This document shows, piece after piece, positions 32,010 to 42,224 of a stretch of 64,000 nucleotides of DNA. Positions within the stretch are counted from its first letter, which is position 1; each line of letters starts with the position of its first letter. Made by a program: the position numbers and the translations under genes. This DNA comes from Diploptera punctata. Taxonomy: Eukaryota; Arthropoda; Insecta; Blattodea; Blaberidae. Location: assembly GCA_030220185.1 (NCBI GenBank), contig JASPKZ010007534.1:185001-249000 (forward strand), given 5' to 3'. The notes under the pieces were generated by a model, which did not search any database, had not been told where the DNA came from, and worked only from the letters and a program-made list of their open reading frames with translations.

Positions 32010-32460
32010 TTTCCCCCACTTATAGGTTTGCCGTCTTCAGTTTCCATTTTTCTCTATCATTCCAATCTCCCTCTTCCAAATTCCTATCCTCCATTATTGT
32101 TCTGACGTAGGCTTTCCATTTCCATCTTGGTCTACCACGTTTATTTCTTCCAGGGGGTGACCATTGGTATATATTTTTTGGCCATCTTTCATTTTCCATT
32201 CTTTGTACATGGCCATACCATTTAAGCGTTTGATTTTCAATCCTCTTAATAACAGATGTAGTGACCTTAATTTCTCTCCAAAGGAATTCATTTCTTATTT
32301 TATCCAGTCTTGTTTTTTGGAGGCTTCTTCTAAAATAATCAAATTCAACTGTTCTAATTTTATTCTTTTGTAATTCCGTGAAAGACCAAGTTTCGCTTCC
32401 ATATGACAAAATATTCTGTATTATGCTCTTATAAATTTTCATTTTTGTTTCCTTTGTAAT
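32010..32460 (-). mobile_element. LINE lineage F C-terminal ORF
   Basis: A 140-codon uninterrupted minus frame (32020-32442) reads MKIYKSIIQNILSYGSETWS, FDYFRRSLQKTRLDKIRNE, TLKWYGHVQRMENERWPK, NKRGRPRWKWKAYVRTIM and DWNDREKWKL. It is the thumb end plus GRP domain of a LINE reverse transcriptase. It lacks the catalytic palm, and no tail repeat is seen. Confidence 0.88.
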
Positions 32461-32519
32461 ATTTTGTTACCTAACAAGGTATATTTTAAATTATTTTATT
32501 TTCTGTGGTTTATTTCTTC

Positions 32520-32630
32520 TGTGGAGGACGAAAATCGGCAGGAAGACCAAGAAAGCGCTGGGCTGAACAGATGTGAGATCGGAAAGACCTAATCCGTGAA
32601 GAAAGATGATTATGTTTTGCCAATTTAAGG
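32520..32630 (+). mobile_element. Short LINE GRP-domain fragment
   Basis: Translates to RKSAGRPRKRWAEQM followed by a stop. Too short to place in a lineage; closest in layout to I. Confidence 0.6.
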
Positions 32631-33089
32631 GTTAATTCAATTATAACAAGGGAACAAGGGGGCAATTTGTCGAAATGGGATAGAGATGAAAATGAAAGTT
32701 GGCTACCTTGAGAAGGCGACAGTTGAAACTAGGGTTTGACGTGGAATCTAACAACAATATGGTTTGCGTGAATAAGCAAGATACTTTGGAATAATTTTCC
32801 AGTTGCTTGGCTGGAAACTCCAGCGGGCGGGCGGCCTGGACCAGGTCGATATGCAACACAGTCTCTCCCTCTCTCTCTCTCCTGCTGTCCACAGATCGAT
32901 TCTCCCCGCGCGCTTTGCATATTTGTGTTTGTGTACACACTGCAGTCTCTGCCAACAACAAAATGGCAACTTGAGCATTAAAAAAAACTCCTTCAAAACT
33001 TTCTGGGAATTAAAAAAACTGGGCTAACGTATTAATTAATAACCAGAACTTAATTTGTTTAAGATAATTTCAAATTAAGTAACTCATAT
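32631..33089. other. Unassigned sequence with (CT)n
   Basis: Contains a short (TCTC)n tract at 32863-32881 and several overlapping short frames of no recognised type. Confidence 0.4.
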
Positions 33090-33796
33090 AATAATAATAT
33101 TGACTGGAAGTAAATATCAACAAAACTAAATATATGGTCACACGTAGAAATTCAGTATATAATGAAAATGGACACCTAATGACAAATGAGGGACATTTTG
33201 AGGAAGTGGCTGAATTCAAATACCTAGGAACAATAATCAGAAACAGGAATGAAATGCACAAAGAAATTAAACATAGGCTCAATTCTGGAAATGCGTGCTA
33301 TTATGCATTGCAGAGACTCTTGATGTCCCAACTCCTTTCAAAAAACGTTAAACTGAAAATATATAAAACTGTTATTCTCCCAGTTATATTATATGGATGT
33401 GAAACATGGACTCTTACTTTAAGGGAGCAGAAAAGATTACGAGTATTTGAGAATAAAGTTCTTAGGAACATTTTTGAAACAAAGAGAGTTCAACAGACAG
33501 GTGAATAGAGAAGACTACATAATAGTGAGCTTAATAATATTTATGTGAACTCAAATATAACAAGAACAGTTGAGTTTTCAGATTGTGATGGGCAGGACAT
33601 GTGGCAAGAATGCAAATGAAAGACAGGAATCGAAATTCCTCGTAGGAAAACCAGGGGAACAACCCCTAGTTCGTAGAAAAACAATAAAGTAGGAGACTAA
33701 TATTAACCATGATTTGAAGGAGTTACGGAAGACATTGGCTGAGGATGGGGATGTATGGAGAGTTTATGTCCGTGTGATTCCGGGTTCAATAGTGCC
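33090..33796 (+). mobile_element. LINE A, longest copy (reverse-transcriptase thumb onward)
   Basis: Reads EVNINKTKYMVTRRNS (the segment after the RT palm), FEEVAEFKYLGTIIRNRNEM, KHRLNSGNACYYALQRLLMS, LKIYKTVILPVILYGCETWT and FETKRVQQTGE-stop. The C-terminal domain beyond is decayed. It ends TTCAATAGTGCCAATTATTA, merging into (TTA)n at 33797-33880. The RT active-site box lies further 5' and is not present. Confidence 0.9.
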
Positions 33797-33797
33797 A

Positions 33798-33880
<83 letters not shown>
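33797..33880. repeat. (TTA)n microsatellite
   Basis: Pure triplet run separating a LINE A tail from a LINE D start. Confidence 0.97.
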
Positions 33881-33881
<1 letters not shown>

Positions 33882-33883
<2 letters not shown>

Positions 33884-34225
33884 GATATGGTAGTGAAGCA
33901 TGCACAATACGATGAAGAGATGAAAGCCGAATAACAGCAAACGAGATGCGATTTATGCTCCGTACAGCAGGCTACACAAAGTGGGACCATAAAAGAAATG
34001 AGGAAATTATGGAAGAGTTGGATGTAGAACCCATTCTTCACCATATACAAAACTACCAGAACAACTGGAAAGCTCATCTTCAACAAATGCCGTCTCATAG
34101 AATTCCAAAAGCCATACTTCACTACTGCCCCCAAGGCAAAAGATCGCTGGGACGTCCAAAAAAAGCGCTGGATGGTAAATTCCTCTTTGAGACCGTAACA
34201 GGCCACATGTCCTAATACCTGAATG
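33882..34225 (+). mobile_element. LINE lineage D 3' end
   Basis: Open frame 33946-34215: MRFMLRTAGYTKWDHKRNEE, ELDVEPILHHIQNYQNNWKA, MPSHRIPKAILHYCPQGKR and SLGRPKKALDGKF. The tail is GGATGATGATGATGAT then AAT. It is very similar to 22285-22660. Confidence 0.92.
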
Positions 34226-34292
34226 GATGATGATGATGATAATAATAATAATAATAATAATAATAATTATTAAATGGATGATGATGATGATA

Positions 34293-34379
<87 letters not shown>
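34226..34379. repeat. (GAT)n, (AAT)n and (TTA)n tract
   Basis: AAT on one side switches to TTA on the other (near 34324), so the tract is an inverted-repeat microsatellite between the D tail and the inverted C tail. Confidence 0.95.
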
Positions 34380-34382
<3 letters not shown>

Positions 34383-34592
34383 ATTTCTGTGCTAATGTTT
34401 TATTTCCTTCTCCACTCGTCCGTATCCATTCACTCCATGTCCTCCAGTCGTCTTGTTCTCATTCCTACTTTTTGCATCCATGAGTTTCGAGGTCTTCCTC
34501 TACTCCTTCTTCCAGGTGGACACCATTCCAATGTTTTTTCCTGGGTAACCTTACTTCTTGCATTCGTCGTACATGCCCATACCAATTTAATA
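34380..34592 (-). mobile_element. LINE lineage C 3' end, truncated
   Basis: The minus strand reads LNWYGHVRRMQEVRLPRK and HWNGVHLEEGVEEDLETHG (frame-shifted GRP part), ending in a (TTA)n tail. SINE S3 interrupts it at 34593. Confidence 0.87.
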
Positions 34593-35010
34593 TCTGTCGC
34601 GGTGGACTGGTGGTTATGATCTTTGCCTCTGGTCCCGACGGTCGCGGGTACAATCCCGGCCGGGGTCGATATATTTTTTTAGGATGGAAAAATCGAAAGA
34701 GCAAGTCCTCCGGGAGGGACTTTAAGTCGTGGGTCCCGAGTCTGAAGATTTTGAGGCTCGTAAAAGATCCTTAAGCCTGAATGAAAAGGCCTCTAAGCAA
34801 AATTTACCGAATTTTCCCGTCCTAGTACTACCTTGGTTTCCTAGATGTCAGTATGAGGCGGAACGCTGACCACGGACCACTCAAATGACATATATATACG
34901 AAAACAAGTGTAACTAAATTAGTATGGTTCAAATTATTCCCTGTAGGGGGAGAGCGCGTAAATCTCTGTCAAGGGAAACATGGGCTTACAAGATTAGAAG
35001 AAGACGAATT
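34593..35010 (+). mobile_element. SINE S3, full length
   Basis: tRNA-like head GACTGGTGGTTATGATC (A-box-like) and GCGGGTACAATCCCGG (B box). The body includes TCCGGGAGGGACTTTAAG, GACCACGGACCACTCAAATG and CCTGTAGGGGGAGAGCGC, ending AAGATTAGAAGAAGA. Other copies are at 41229-41630 and 41702-42102. Confidence 0.88.
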
Positions 35011-35022
35011 TAATTGCCTATA

Positions 35023-35562
35023 CAGGGTGCTCTAAAATTCTCCTTACAAACTTCAAGGACTTGTAGAGGGAACTGAGTTGATATTATTTAAATTGGAAAC
35101 CATGTCCGGAAAATTAGAGTTTCCGTGCTACAGCCGTTTGAAAACAAGCATTGCCTGAACGTGCGACACGCGTCACAACAAGTAATAGCTTCGCGATTCG
35201 TCTAAATCGAAAATTTCCCTGTCGGATATTCCAAGGCTTGGCGTTTTTATCGGAAAAAAAGGCAACTTTTTTGAAATTTTGAAAAGTGTAAAAATTGATC
35301 GTGTGGGGTGCATCCGGGCAAGTCATGATTTAGTTTCCATTTTGTTTCTTTGGTTATTAATGAGTTGAATTGTAAAACAAGTGATGCACTGTGTCGCGCC
35401 TCATAATAAATTACTTGTAAAAGTGGTCGCGTTATAAAACATGTTTTCAAACGGCTGCAGCACGGAAACGGTAAGTTTCCGGACATTGCTTCCAATTACA
35501 GATGTTATCAAATCTGTCCCCAGAAGTCCTAGAAGTTTGTAAGGGGAATTTTAGAGCATCTG
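35023..35562. mobile_element. 540-bp foldback MITE, TA flanks
   Basis: Ends CAGGGTGCTCTAAAATTCTC and (inverted) CAGATGCTCTAAAATTCCCC, flanked by TA (35021-35022, 35563-35564). Inner inverted segments include GTCCGGAAAATTAGAGTTTC against GGAAACGGTAAGTTTCCGGA and AGCCGTTTGAAAACA against TGTTTTCAAACGGCT. No transposase remains. Confidence 0.84.
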
Positions 35563-35568
35563 TATCTT

Positions 35569-35672
35569 ATACAGTCCACCGCTGTGGTCTCGAGGTAGCA
35601 TGATGTCTTTTCACGCAGCGGGCCCGACCTCGATTCCCATTCGGAACAAGTTTCCTGGGTCAGGTTCTTTAG
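35569..35672 (+). mobile_element. SINE S1 head fragment
   Basis: CCACCGCTGTGGTCTCGAGG through ACCTCGATTCCCATTCGG (a degraded B box) to GGTTCTTTAG. The body is absent. Confidence 0.78.
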
Positions 35673-36045
35673 TTAGTTGGTGAGTTATCCGTAAGAGATA
35701 AACATATGCTGTCGTGGACTTTTTTTGTAGAGTTTTTTTTTTTGAGATGTTCAATTCTGTGTACATTAATTTGGTGTATTTGTTATGGTTTAGGCAGCGT
35801 AAGCCATTTAAGCGCCAAAATAGGGACTTTTTTTCACGTTTTTCACTACAAACGGTAATTTATAGGGGTGAAGGGGTTGAATATCACAACTCTCTTATTG
35901 CCTATGTTCATCCCGGGAATCTCCTGAACATTTTGCAGAAAAACCCCATCAAAATCGGATCAACGGTATGGCCGCGCATAGAATACGAATATACAAACAA
36001 ACAAACAAACCAATAAACAAACAAACATTGATTTTTATATATTAG
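35673..36045 (+). repeat. Interspersed repeat with (CAAA)n tail
   Basis: Shared with 54230-54560: AGATAAACATATGCTGTCG, GTTTAGGCAGCGTAAGCC, GGGGTGAAGGGGTTGAATA and CATCCCGGGAATCTCCTGAA. It then has (CAAA)n and TTTTATATATTAGAT. A LINE 3' UTR and tail is the likeliest origin. Confidence 0.75.
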
Positions 36046-36299
36046 ATAAGCACTTAAATTGGTATGGGCACGTACGACGAATACAAGAAGAAATGTTACC
36101 CCAGGAAAACATTGGAATGGTGTCCATCTGGAAGAAGAAGGAAAGGAAGACCTCGAAACTCGAGGATGCAAGAAATAAGAACTGGAATGAGAACAAGACG
36201 ACTGGAGGACATGGAGTGGATGGATAAAGACGAGTGGAGAACGAAAATAAAACTTTAGGCACAGAAAGATGTGTAAACATTAAAAATCTGTATATAAAA
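36046..36299 (+). mobile_element. LINE lineage C 3' end
   Basis: LNWYG(H) in one frame, then 36064-36258 MGTYDEYKKKCYPRK (shifted), then GRRRKGRPRNSRMQEI, RTGMRTRRLEDMEWM and DEWRTKIKL-stop. The 3' UTR ends AAAATCTGTATATAAAAAAATC and runs into ATT repeats. Confidence 0.87.
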
Positions 36300-36511
36300 A
36301 AATCATTATTATTATTATTATTGTTATTATTATTATTATTATTATCATTATTATTATTATGATTATTATGATTATTATTATTATGATTATTATTATTGTT
36401 ATTGTTGTCATTATTATTATTGTTATTGTTGTTATTATTATTATTGTTATTATTATGATTATGATTATTATGATTATGATTATTATTATTATTATTATAT
36501 TATTATTATTA

Positions 36512-36575
<64 letters not shown>
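36300..36575. repeat. (TTA)n microsatellite with GTT and GAT variants
   Basis: About 275 bp of triplets, the tail of the preceding LINE C or its target. Confidence 0.96.
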
Positions 36576-36845
36576 GGTAATTCGATATTATCATGCAAGA
36601 GTGATATTTGTGTTGTAACTGTAATTTGATATTTTCCAATAGGGCATTTGTTAAAAAGACGAGCCACAAGATGAAAGTATTGTAACACAGATATTAGAAA
36701 ACGTGTTTGGGAAACAAAATACACCGCATTGCAACTTTACATCAGCAACAACGCGCTCTCCATCTGTTATATGCATGCAGAACTACTATCGATTAAGTTT
36801 TCACATCAGTGGCGGCTAGTTGTACTCTCTACTCAGCGATGAACA
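36576..36845. other. Unassigned sequence
   Basis: No feature recognised. Confidence 0.35.
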
Positions 36846-36945
36846 AACTCACGCCCACTATCGAACCCGTAGGTTCATGGCCGAGCGGACATAAGTTCTC
36901 CATACATCCATTCCTAAGCTAATGTTTTCCAAATATCCTCCCAAA
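36846..36945 (-). mobile_element. LINE A extreme 3' end, minus strand
   Basis: TATCGAACCCGTAGGTTCAT to GCTAATGTTTTCCAAATATC matches the last 100 bp of lineage A without the tail repeats. Confidence 0.82.
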
Positions 36946-36984
36946 AAAATTAAAGATTGACGATAGTAAAAAGTCAGGAATATA

Positions 36985-37412
36985 CCAAATAAAATACAAT
37001 TGTTAAAAGCATCATCATTTATGGAGCAGAACTTTGGTCATTAACAACAAAAACAAATAAGTATCTTTTGGTAACGGAAATGGATTTTATACGAAGGGCA
37101 GCAAGAATTTCAAGAAGAGAAAAAATTAGGAACTCAGTTATAAGGGAGAAAATGAAGATTGAAGACACTATTTTAGATTATATTAAAACTCAGCAATTAA
37201 GATGGTACGGACATGTCCAGCGAATGGAAGAGGATCGACTACCAAAATGTGTTTTGGAGGGAAGACGAGGCAGAGGAAGACCTAAAACCTCCTGGAGTCA
37301 GGGAATATGTTTATACATGAAGGAGAAACATCTACAACCAGGAGATTGGATGGACCGACAAAATTGGCTATTAGGAATCGGACGATGTCAAAGACATTAA
37401 TAAACCGATATT
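36985..37412 (+). mobile_element. LINE lineage B C-terminal region
   Basis: Open frame 37068-37400: TEMDFIRRAARISRREKIRN, DYIKTQQLRWYGHVQRMEED, RGRGRPKTSWSQGICLYM and DWMDRQNWLLGIGRCQRH-stop. The 3' end is ACCGATATTCTATCTATCT, a (TATC)n tail. Compared with 45262-45930 it lacks a few codons after RLPK. Confidence 0.92.
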
Positions 37413-37423
37413 CTATCTATCTA

Positions 37424-37830
37424 AATGTGCAGACTGTGATAAGATATACACAGGGAAAACCAAAAGATCTGAAGAACACATAAGAAATGTAAAAAAGGGG
37501 GAAGTAGAAAAATCTGCGGTGGCTGCTCATGTTTGGTCAGAAAAACACAAAATAGATGTAAACACAAAATTATTAAAACAGGAAACAAAAATGAAGTCAC
37601 CATGTGGGGAAAAATCTACACACAGAAGAACAAGGAAAGAATTATAAATTTTGAAATTTCCGGAGAAAGGAGCCTCATTAGCAAGTTCATTGGACCACAG
37701 GCAGAGGCAGCAGGAGTCAAGAATCAGGGCCGACAACTTGAGAAAAATCAGTCTGTAATCACTGAAGATGGGGCTCACAAGCCTTGAAACATATGTTCAA
37801 CAAAAACAACTATAAGAGGTTAGAATACGC
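37424..37830 (+). mobile_element. Penelope-like element C-terminus (GIY-YIG) with hammerhead-like motif
   Basis: Translation begins CADCDKIYTGKTKRSEEHIR, then AVAAHVWSEKHKIDV. This is a CxxC-Y-x-G GIY-YIG nuclease start with its downstream H-x-x-x..H segment, typical of Penelope-like retroelements. The frame is broken near 37590. Just after the expected stop, CTGAAGA (37760-37766) is followed by GGCT..AGCC pairing and GAAAC (37787-37791), the same core order as in 4501-4532. It lies directly against the TATC tail of LINE B. Confidence 0.78.
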
Positions 37831-37915
37831 AGACCAAATATCTTAATTATTAAGTAAACATCTTAATGTTACTTCCTGTTGTATTAAAAACAATTTTACA
37901 CTCCCTGTATATTTT
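37831..37915. other. Spacer
   Basis: AT-rich sequence ending CACTCCCTGTATATTTT, possibly a degraded CAGGG-type TIR end. No gene. Confidence 0.35.
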
Positions 37916-38186
37916 TCATAAGTAATGCCACGAGTGATTTCCAAATTATCGATAAATTCACGACTCACGAAGTGAGGAGTAAATTTATCTAGAGAATTTA
38001 GAAATCAAGAGTGGCATTTGTTAGGACTATTTAACGAATAAAATTAAGCTATTTACTCACAAATCATTATTTAAATATAATTATTTTAAAATATTTATAT
38101 ATTTAATGTAAACGGCGATGTTTGAAAACAAATGAGAAAGATTGGTACACTTCATTTGCTTCTTTTGTTCATCACTGCAACCAGAA
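37916..38186 (+). repeat. HP repeat, truncated by LINE A
   Basis: Begins CATAAGTAATGCCACGAGTG with the full double-hairpin end, then runs to TCATCACTGCAACCAGAACA, where LINE A sequence takes over. Confidence 0.88.
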
Positions 38187-38533
38187 CATATTATGAATGG
38201 AGAAGACTACATAACAATGAACTACATGGTCTTTATAGGAAGCCAGATATAATAAGAACAGTTAAGTCCCGTAGATTGCGATGGGCAGGACATGTTGCAC
38301 GTATGGGGAATGGAAGACTTGCATGGAAGCTGCTTGTAGGAAAGCCAGAGAGAAAACGCCCAGTTGGTAGACCAAGAATGAGGTGGGAGAATAACATTAA
38401 CTATGATTTGAGTGAAGTAGATTATACAGGGAATGATTGGAAAAAATTGGCTCAGGATAGGAATGTATGGAGAGCTTATGTCCGCGCGGCCATGAACCTA
38501 CGGGTTCGATAGTGCCAGTGAGTAAGTAAGTAA
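38187..38533 (+). mobile_element. LINE A 3' end, open frame
   Basis: Open through EWRRLHNNELHGLYRKPDII, RTVKSRRLRWAGHVARMGNG, KRPVGRPRMRWENN and DRNVWRAYVRAAMNLRVR-stop. It then has GATAGTGCCAGTGAGTAAGT and a (GTAA)n tail. The apparent N-terminus of the 126-codon frame is HP repeat sequence. Confidence 0.93.
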
Positions 38534-38539
38534 TATTAC

Positions 38540-38998
38540 ATATACACCCACGTGTGGGAAGCAAAACCACTGCCCTCTATGTATACTACGTACAATGTAT
38601 ATACAGAAAATACCCAAAAGGTAGTGTTAATATACATTATACGAAACAAATCATTGCATTTTAAATGAACTGAACTTTATTTGAAACAATACAAAACAAT
38701 AAGTACGTACTTGCGGCCATGTTATCAATAATTGTTTTCAAGGCCTCCTGTTGTTTCAACTAATAAACATTGCCCACACTGTTAACGTTAGTCAATTGTT
38801 TATAATGAACGCAAATATTTCCATCAAAGATGTTATTACTTTACTATTATTTATTATTTTGAAAACACCATCGTGCAAAAAAATAATGTACAACACACGT
38901 TTGTGAAGTGTTTTACAGTATCTCGGAAATTAAAAAACCTCGCTATCTCTCGATTTTAATAATTTGCTCGCTTCTGTAAAAACCACTTCCCAACCACG
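38540..38998 (-). repeat. Q repeat, uninterrupted junction copy
   Basis: On the minus strand it joins the first part (AACGTGTGTTGTACATTA...CACTACCTTTTGGG) to the second (AGAGGGCAGTGGTTTTGC) across TATTTTCTGTATATACATTG. This gives the pre-insertion form of the site holding LINE D at 22285. It abuts the mariner pseudogene. Confidence 0.82.
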
Positions 38999-39010
38999 CA
39001 TTGAAACATA

Positions 39011-40231
39011 CTATCTTTCTTGTGTACAGCTAAACACTTTTGCCAGCATAGCTGGTGGGATTGCAGCTACAGCTGCAGCTATTCGGTTTCTCAATTGCTG
39101 TAACGTGTTCATCTTCACTTCATACACTTTGGACTTAACAAAACCTCAAACAAAGATGTCTAGTGGTGTCAGATGTGGGGAGCGGGCCGCCCAAATTCTC
39201 GGTGAACCACGACCGACCCACCTACCAGAGAAGACTTCGTTGAGTTGGTCACGAACAATGATGGCAAAATGGGGTGGTGCACCATCTTGCTGGAAAACCA
39301 CAGTATCTTGTACAGCATCCTGTGCCAGCTGCAGTTCCAGGTATTGTTCTAACATGTCAAGATAGTTACTTCCAGTTACTGTTGTTTCCGCAAACATGAA
39401 CGGCCCGTAAATTTTTGTTTTTGTTATTCCCAGATACATATTTACCTATGGTGTGTCTCTCTGAAACTCTTGTATGGCGTTTGGCTGTTCGCCTGCCCAA
39501 ATCCTACAATTATGCCTATTCACATGTCCATATATGTGGAATGTTGCCTCATCATTGAAAAACACATGTTGCATGGGATCTTCATTTTCAATGGCATTTA
39601 ACAGGTCATCACACATAGCTTGTCGAGGTAAATAGTCTTCTGGTTCAAGCTTGAGCATTATCTTGATGTGATAAGGTCGTTTGTTCAGTTTGAAGCTCAA
39701 GATACGCCATACAGTGCTTTGGGACATGCCCAACTCTCTGCTGAGTCTTCTGGTTGATGCACCGGGACTTCGTGTGATGGCATCCTGTATGGTTTGCACG
39801 TCTTCTGGTGTTGTAGCCGGACTCCCTCTACGTGCCACATCGGCAACAGATCCCGTCCGTTTCATTTTCAGCTTGCCTGCTAGGACCTCTATTTTTTAAC
39901 TTTCTAGTGAATTCTTCTTGGACCTGCCCGTATACGAGCAAAAACGACAGCTAATCTTTCCTCTATTGTTAGCATAGTTTCCAATTACATATAACAAAAA
40001 TACATAATTTCATTTTCAGTACCAGATCTCTAATAGCTTGCCTGCTAGGACCTCTATTTTTTAACTTTCTAGTGAATTTTCCTTGGGCCTGCCCGTACGT
40101 CAATCCTCGTATACGAGCAAAAACGACAGTTAATCTTTCCTCTATTGTTAGCATAGTTTCCAATTACATATAACAAAAATACATAAATTAACGAAATGAG
40201 GAAAATGTGAAGAGACTTTTGAATCACCCTG
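39011..40231 (-). pseudogene. mariner-type transposase (DD41D), decayed
   Basis: Minus strand. N-terminal LTIEERLTVVFARIRG (40163 downward) and a helix-turn-helix with TTPEDVQTIQDAI and LSRELGMSQSTVWRI. Catalytic D is in VFFNDEATFHI, D in VFQQDGAPPHF, then SPHLTPLDIF, with 41 residues between the last two acids. A TGA replaces the usual W after DIFV. The frame continues KSKVYEVKMNTLQQLRNRI to TAG at 39011. A 163-bp tandem duplication disrupts the N-terminus. The 5' TIR survives (CAGGGTGATTCAAAAGTCTC, ending at 40231, TA at 40232-40233); the other end is lost at the Q repeat. Confidence 0.9.
39872..40185 (-). repeat. 163-bp tandem duplication in the transposase 5' region
   Basis: GCTTGCCTGCTAGGACCTCT occurs at about 39872 and 40035, and GACAGYTAATCTTTCCTCTA follows in both. 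The two copies are about 95% alike. The first lacks 13 bp next to GCCCGTA. Confidence 0.88.
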
Positions 40232-40233
40232 TA

Positions 40234-41165
40234 TAACCAAAGTTTTCCCAACCAACATATGACCCGTATCGTATTAACAAGTATATTTCTGTTTTTCCTA
40301 ACTTTTTCATTATGTCGTTAAGTGGAAAGCCTATACAGGGAATTAAGATTGAATTCTATTCTACTTTTGCTAAACATTTTTAAATTCATCAAAGACAAAA
40401 ATGTGCCACTGTGAGGTATGCCTATTTTGTGATTTGTGTATATTATGCATAACGTCGAAATCCGAGCATAGACATGTTCAAAATATACCTAATCAATAAT
40501 TACAACTTACAATAGTTTATTTCATACGTACGATGCATTTGTGTCATGCTTCCGTCCATTCTGACGCAACAAAATGGTCGAAGGTGTCGAGTCTTCTGTT
40601 GCTGTGTCGCCATCTAAATTTTTTAAAACACAAGTCTGGCAAACCATTGACTTGTGGTCAAAAACGGTTATTTTAAATGTATTTCACAAGTTCAATGAAA
40701 AGTCTCAGCAGCTTTCTTGTAATCTACCGCATTCAACTATGACATGTCTTATATACTTGACACGTGCTCCCTGTCAATGTGACAGTAATTGTGGCATGAA
40801 TGGCGGAAGGATACAATTGGTATTTGTTTATGTTAGCATCACTCTAAGAACGGATAAGGTAGGCTGTAGTGTTCAGTTCGCATATCTTAGGGGGGCACAG
40901 ATCCGTTGCTCAGACTATACGCGTCCTCAAAGTCTCTCTATAACAATTTCGTTACATTCTGTTGTCCTGAAGAATTTAATACAGTTACCATGGATATATT
41001 GTCAGTCAGTAGCAAGGAAGGGGGCCCCCAGAGTGCTATTGTTTGTACTCGATGCGTCACATTCCAGCCGCTAGTCTTCTCTTGGGAAACCATCTCTACG
41101 TATTGAATACTTTAAATTCTTACTGGTTGCCTGGACGTTAAGACCTCAATACCTTTAACTGTGCC
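40234..41165 (+). other. Unassigned sequence with a 166-codon frame
   Basis: The frame at 40574-41074 starts MVEGVESSVAVSPSKFF and includes KTQVWQTIDLWSKTVILNVF. That stretch vaguely resembles the N-terminal region of transposon-encoded proteins. The remainder has no pattern and unremarkable composition. I do not call a gene. Confidence 0.3.
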
Positions 41166-41169
41166 AATC

Positions 41170-41213
<44 letters not shown>

Positions 41214-41228
41214 TAATAATAATAATAA
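41166..41228. repeat. (AAT)n microsatellite
   Basis: First of three AAT runs that frame the two S3 copies. Confidence 0.96.
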
Positions 41229-41626
41229 TCTTGTACTTCTTGTAAGCCCATGTTTCCCTTAACAGAGATTTAGGCGCTCTCCCCCTACAGGGAAGAATTT
41301 GAACCATACTAATTTAGTTACACTTGTTTTCGTATAGATGTCATTTGAGTGGTCCGTGGTCAGCGTTCCGCCTCACACTGACATCTAGGATACCAAGGTA
41401 GTACTAGGACGGGAAAATTCAGTAAATTTTGCTTAGAGGCCTTTTCCTTCAGGCTTAAGGATCTTTTACGAGCCTGAAAATCTTCAGACTCGGGACCCAC
41501 GGCTTAAAGTCCCTCCCGGAGGACTTACTCCTTGGATTTTTCCGTCCTAAAAATCCATCGCCCCCGACCGGGTTTGAACCCGCGACCCTCGGGACCAGAG
41601 GCAAGGAGCATAACCACTAGTCCACC

Positions 41627-41630
<4 letters not shown>
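41229..41630 (-). mobile_element. SINE S3, tandem copy 1
   Basis: On the minus strand: GACTAGTGGTTATGCTCC (A-box-like), GCGGGTTCAAACCCGG (B box), body, then ACAAGAAGTACAAGATTATT into the tail. About six differences from copy 2 over 400 bp. Confidence 0.93.

Positions 41631-41701
<71 letters not shown>
41631..41701. repeat. (AAT)n between the S3 copies
   Basis: Pure AAT. Confidence 0.97.
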
Positions 41702-42098
41702 CTTGTACTTCTTGTAAGCCCATGTTTCCCTTAACAGATATTTAGGCGCTCTCCCCCTACAGGGAAGAATTTGAACCATACTAATTTAGTTACACTTCTT
41801 TTCGTATAGATGTCATTTGAGTGGTCCGTGGTCAGCGTTCCGCTTCACACTGACATCTAGGATACCAAGGTAGTACTAGGACGGGAAAATTCAGTAAATT
41901 TTGCTTAGAGACCTTTTCCTTCAGGCTTAAGGATCTTTTACGAGCCTGAAAATCTTCAGACTCGGGACCCACGGCTTAATGTCCCTCCCGGAGGACTTGC
42001 TCCTTGGATTTTTCCGTCCTAAAAATCCATCGCCCCCGACCGGGTTTGAACCCGCGACCCTCGGGACCAGAGGCAAGGAGCATAACCACTAGTCCACC

Positions 42099-42102
<4 letters not shown>
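41702..42102 (-). mobile_element. SINE S3, tandem copy 2
   Basis: Same orientation and boundaries as copy 1, offset about 473 bp. It is followed by another AAT run, so the repeated unit is S3 plus (AAT)n. Confidence 0.93.

Positions 42103-42192
<90 letters not shown>
42103..42192. repeat. (AAT)n microsatellite
   Basis: About 30 pure AAT units. Confidence 0.97.
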
Positions 42193-42224
42193 TGCCTGTA
42201 CTATATTAATATTATTACTATTGT

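Noticed and set aside
34274..34619. Plus-strand ORFs opposite LINE C copies (also at 6761, 43899 and 56872)
   Set aside because: Antisense shadows of the lineage C C-terminal domain, recurring identically wherever that element lies.
40574..41074. 166-codon ORF as a gene
   Set aside because: No domain, unremarkable composition and no splice or promoter evidence. A faint transposon-like stretch is not enough.
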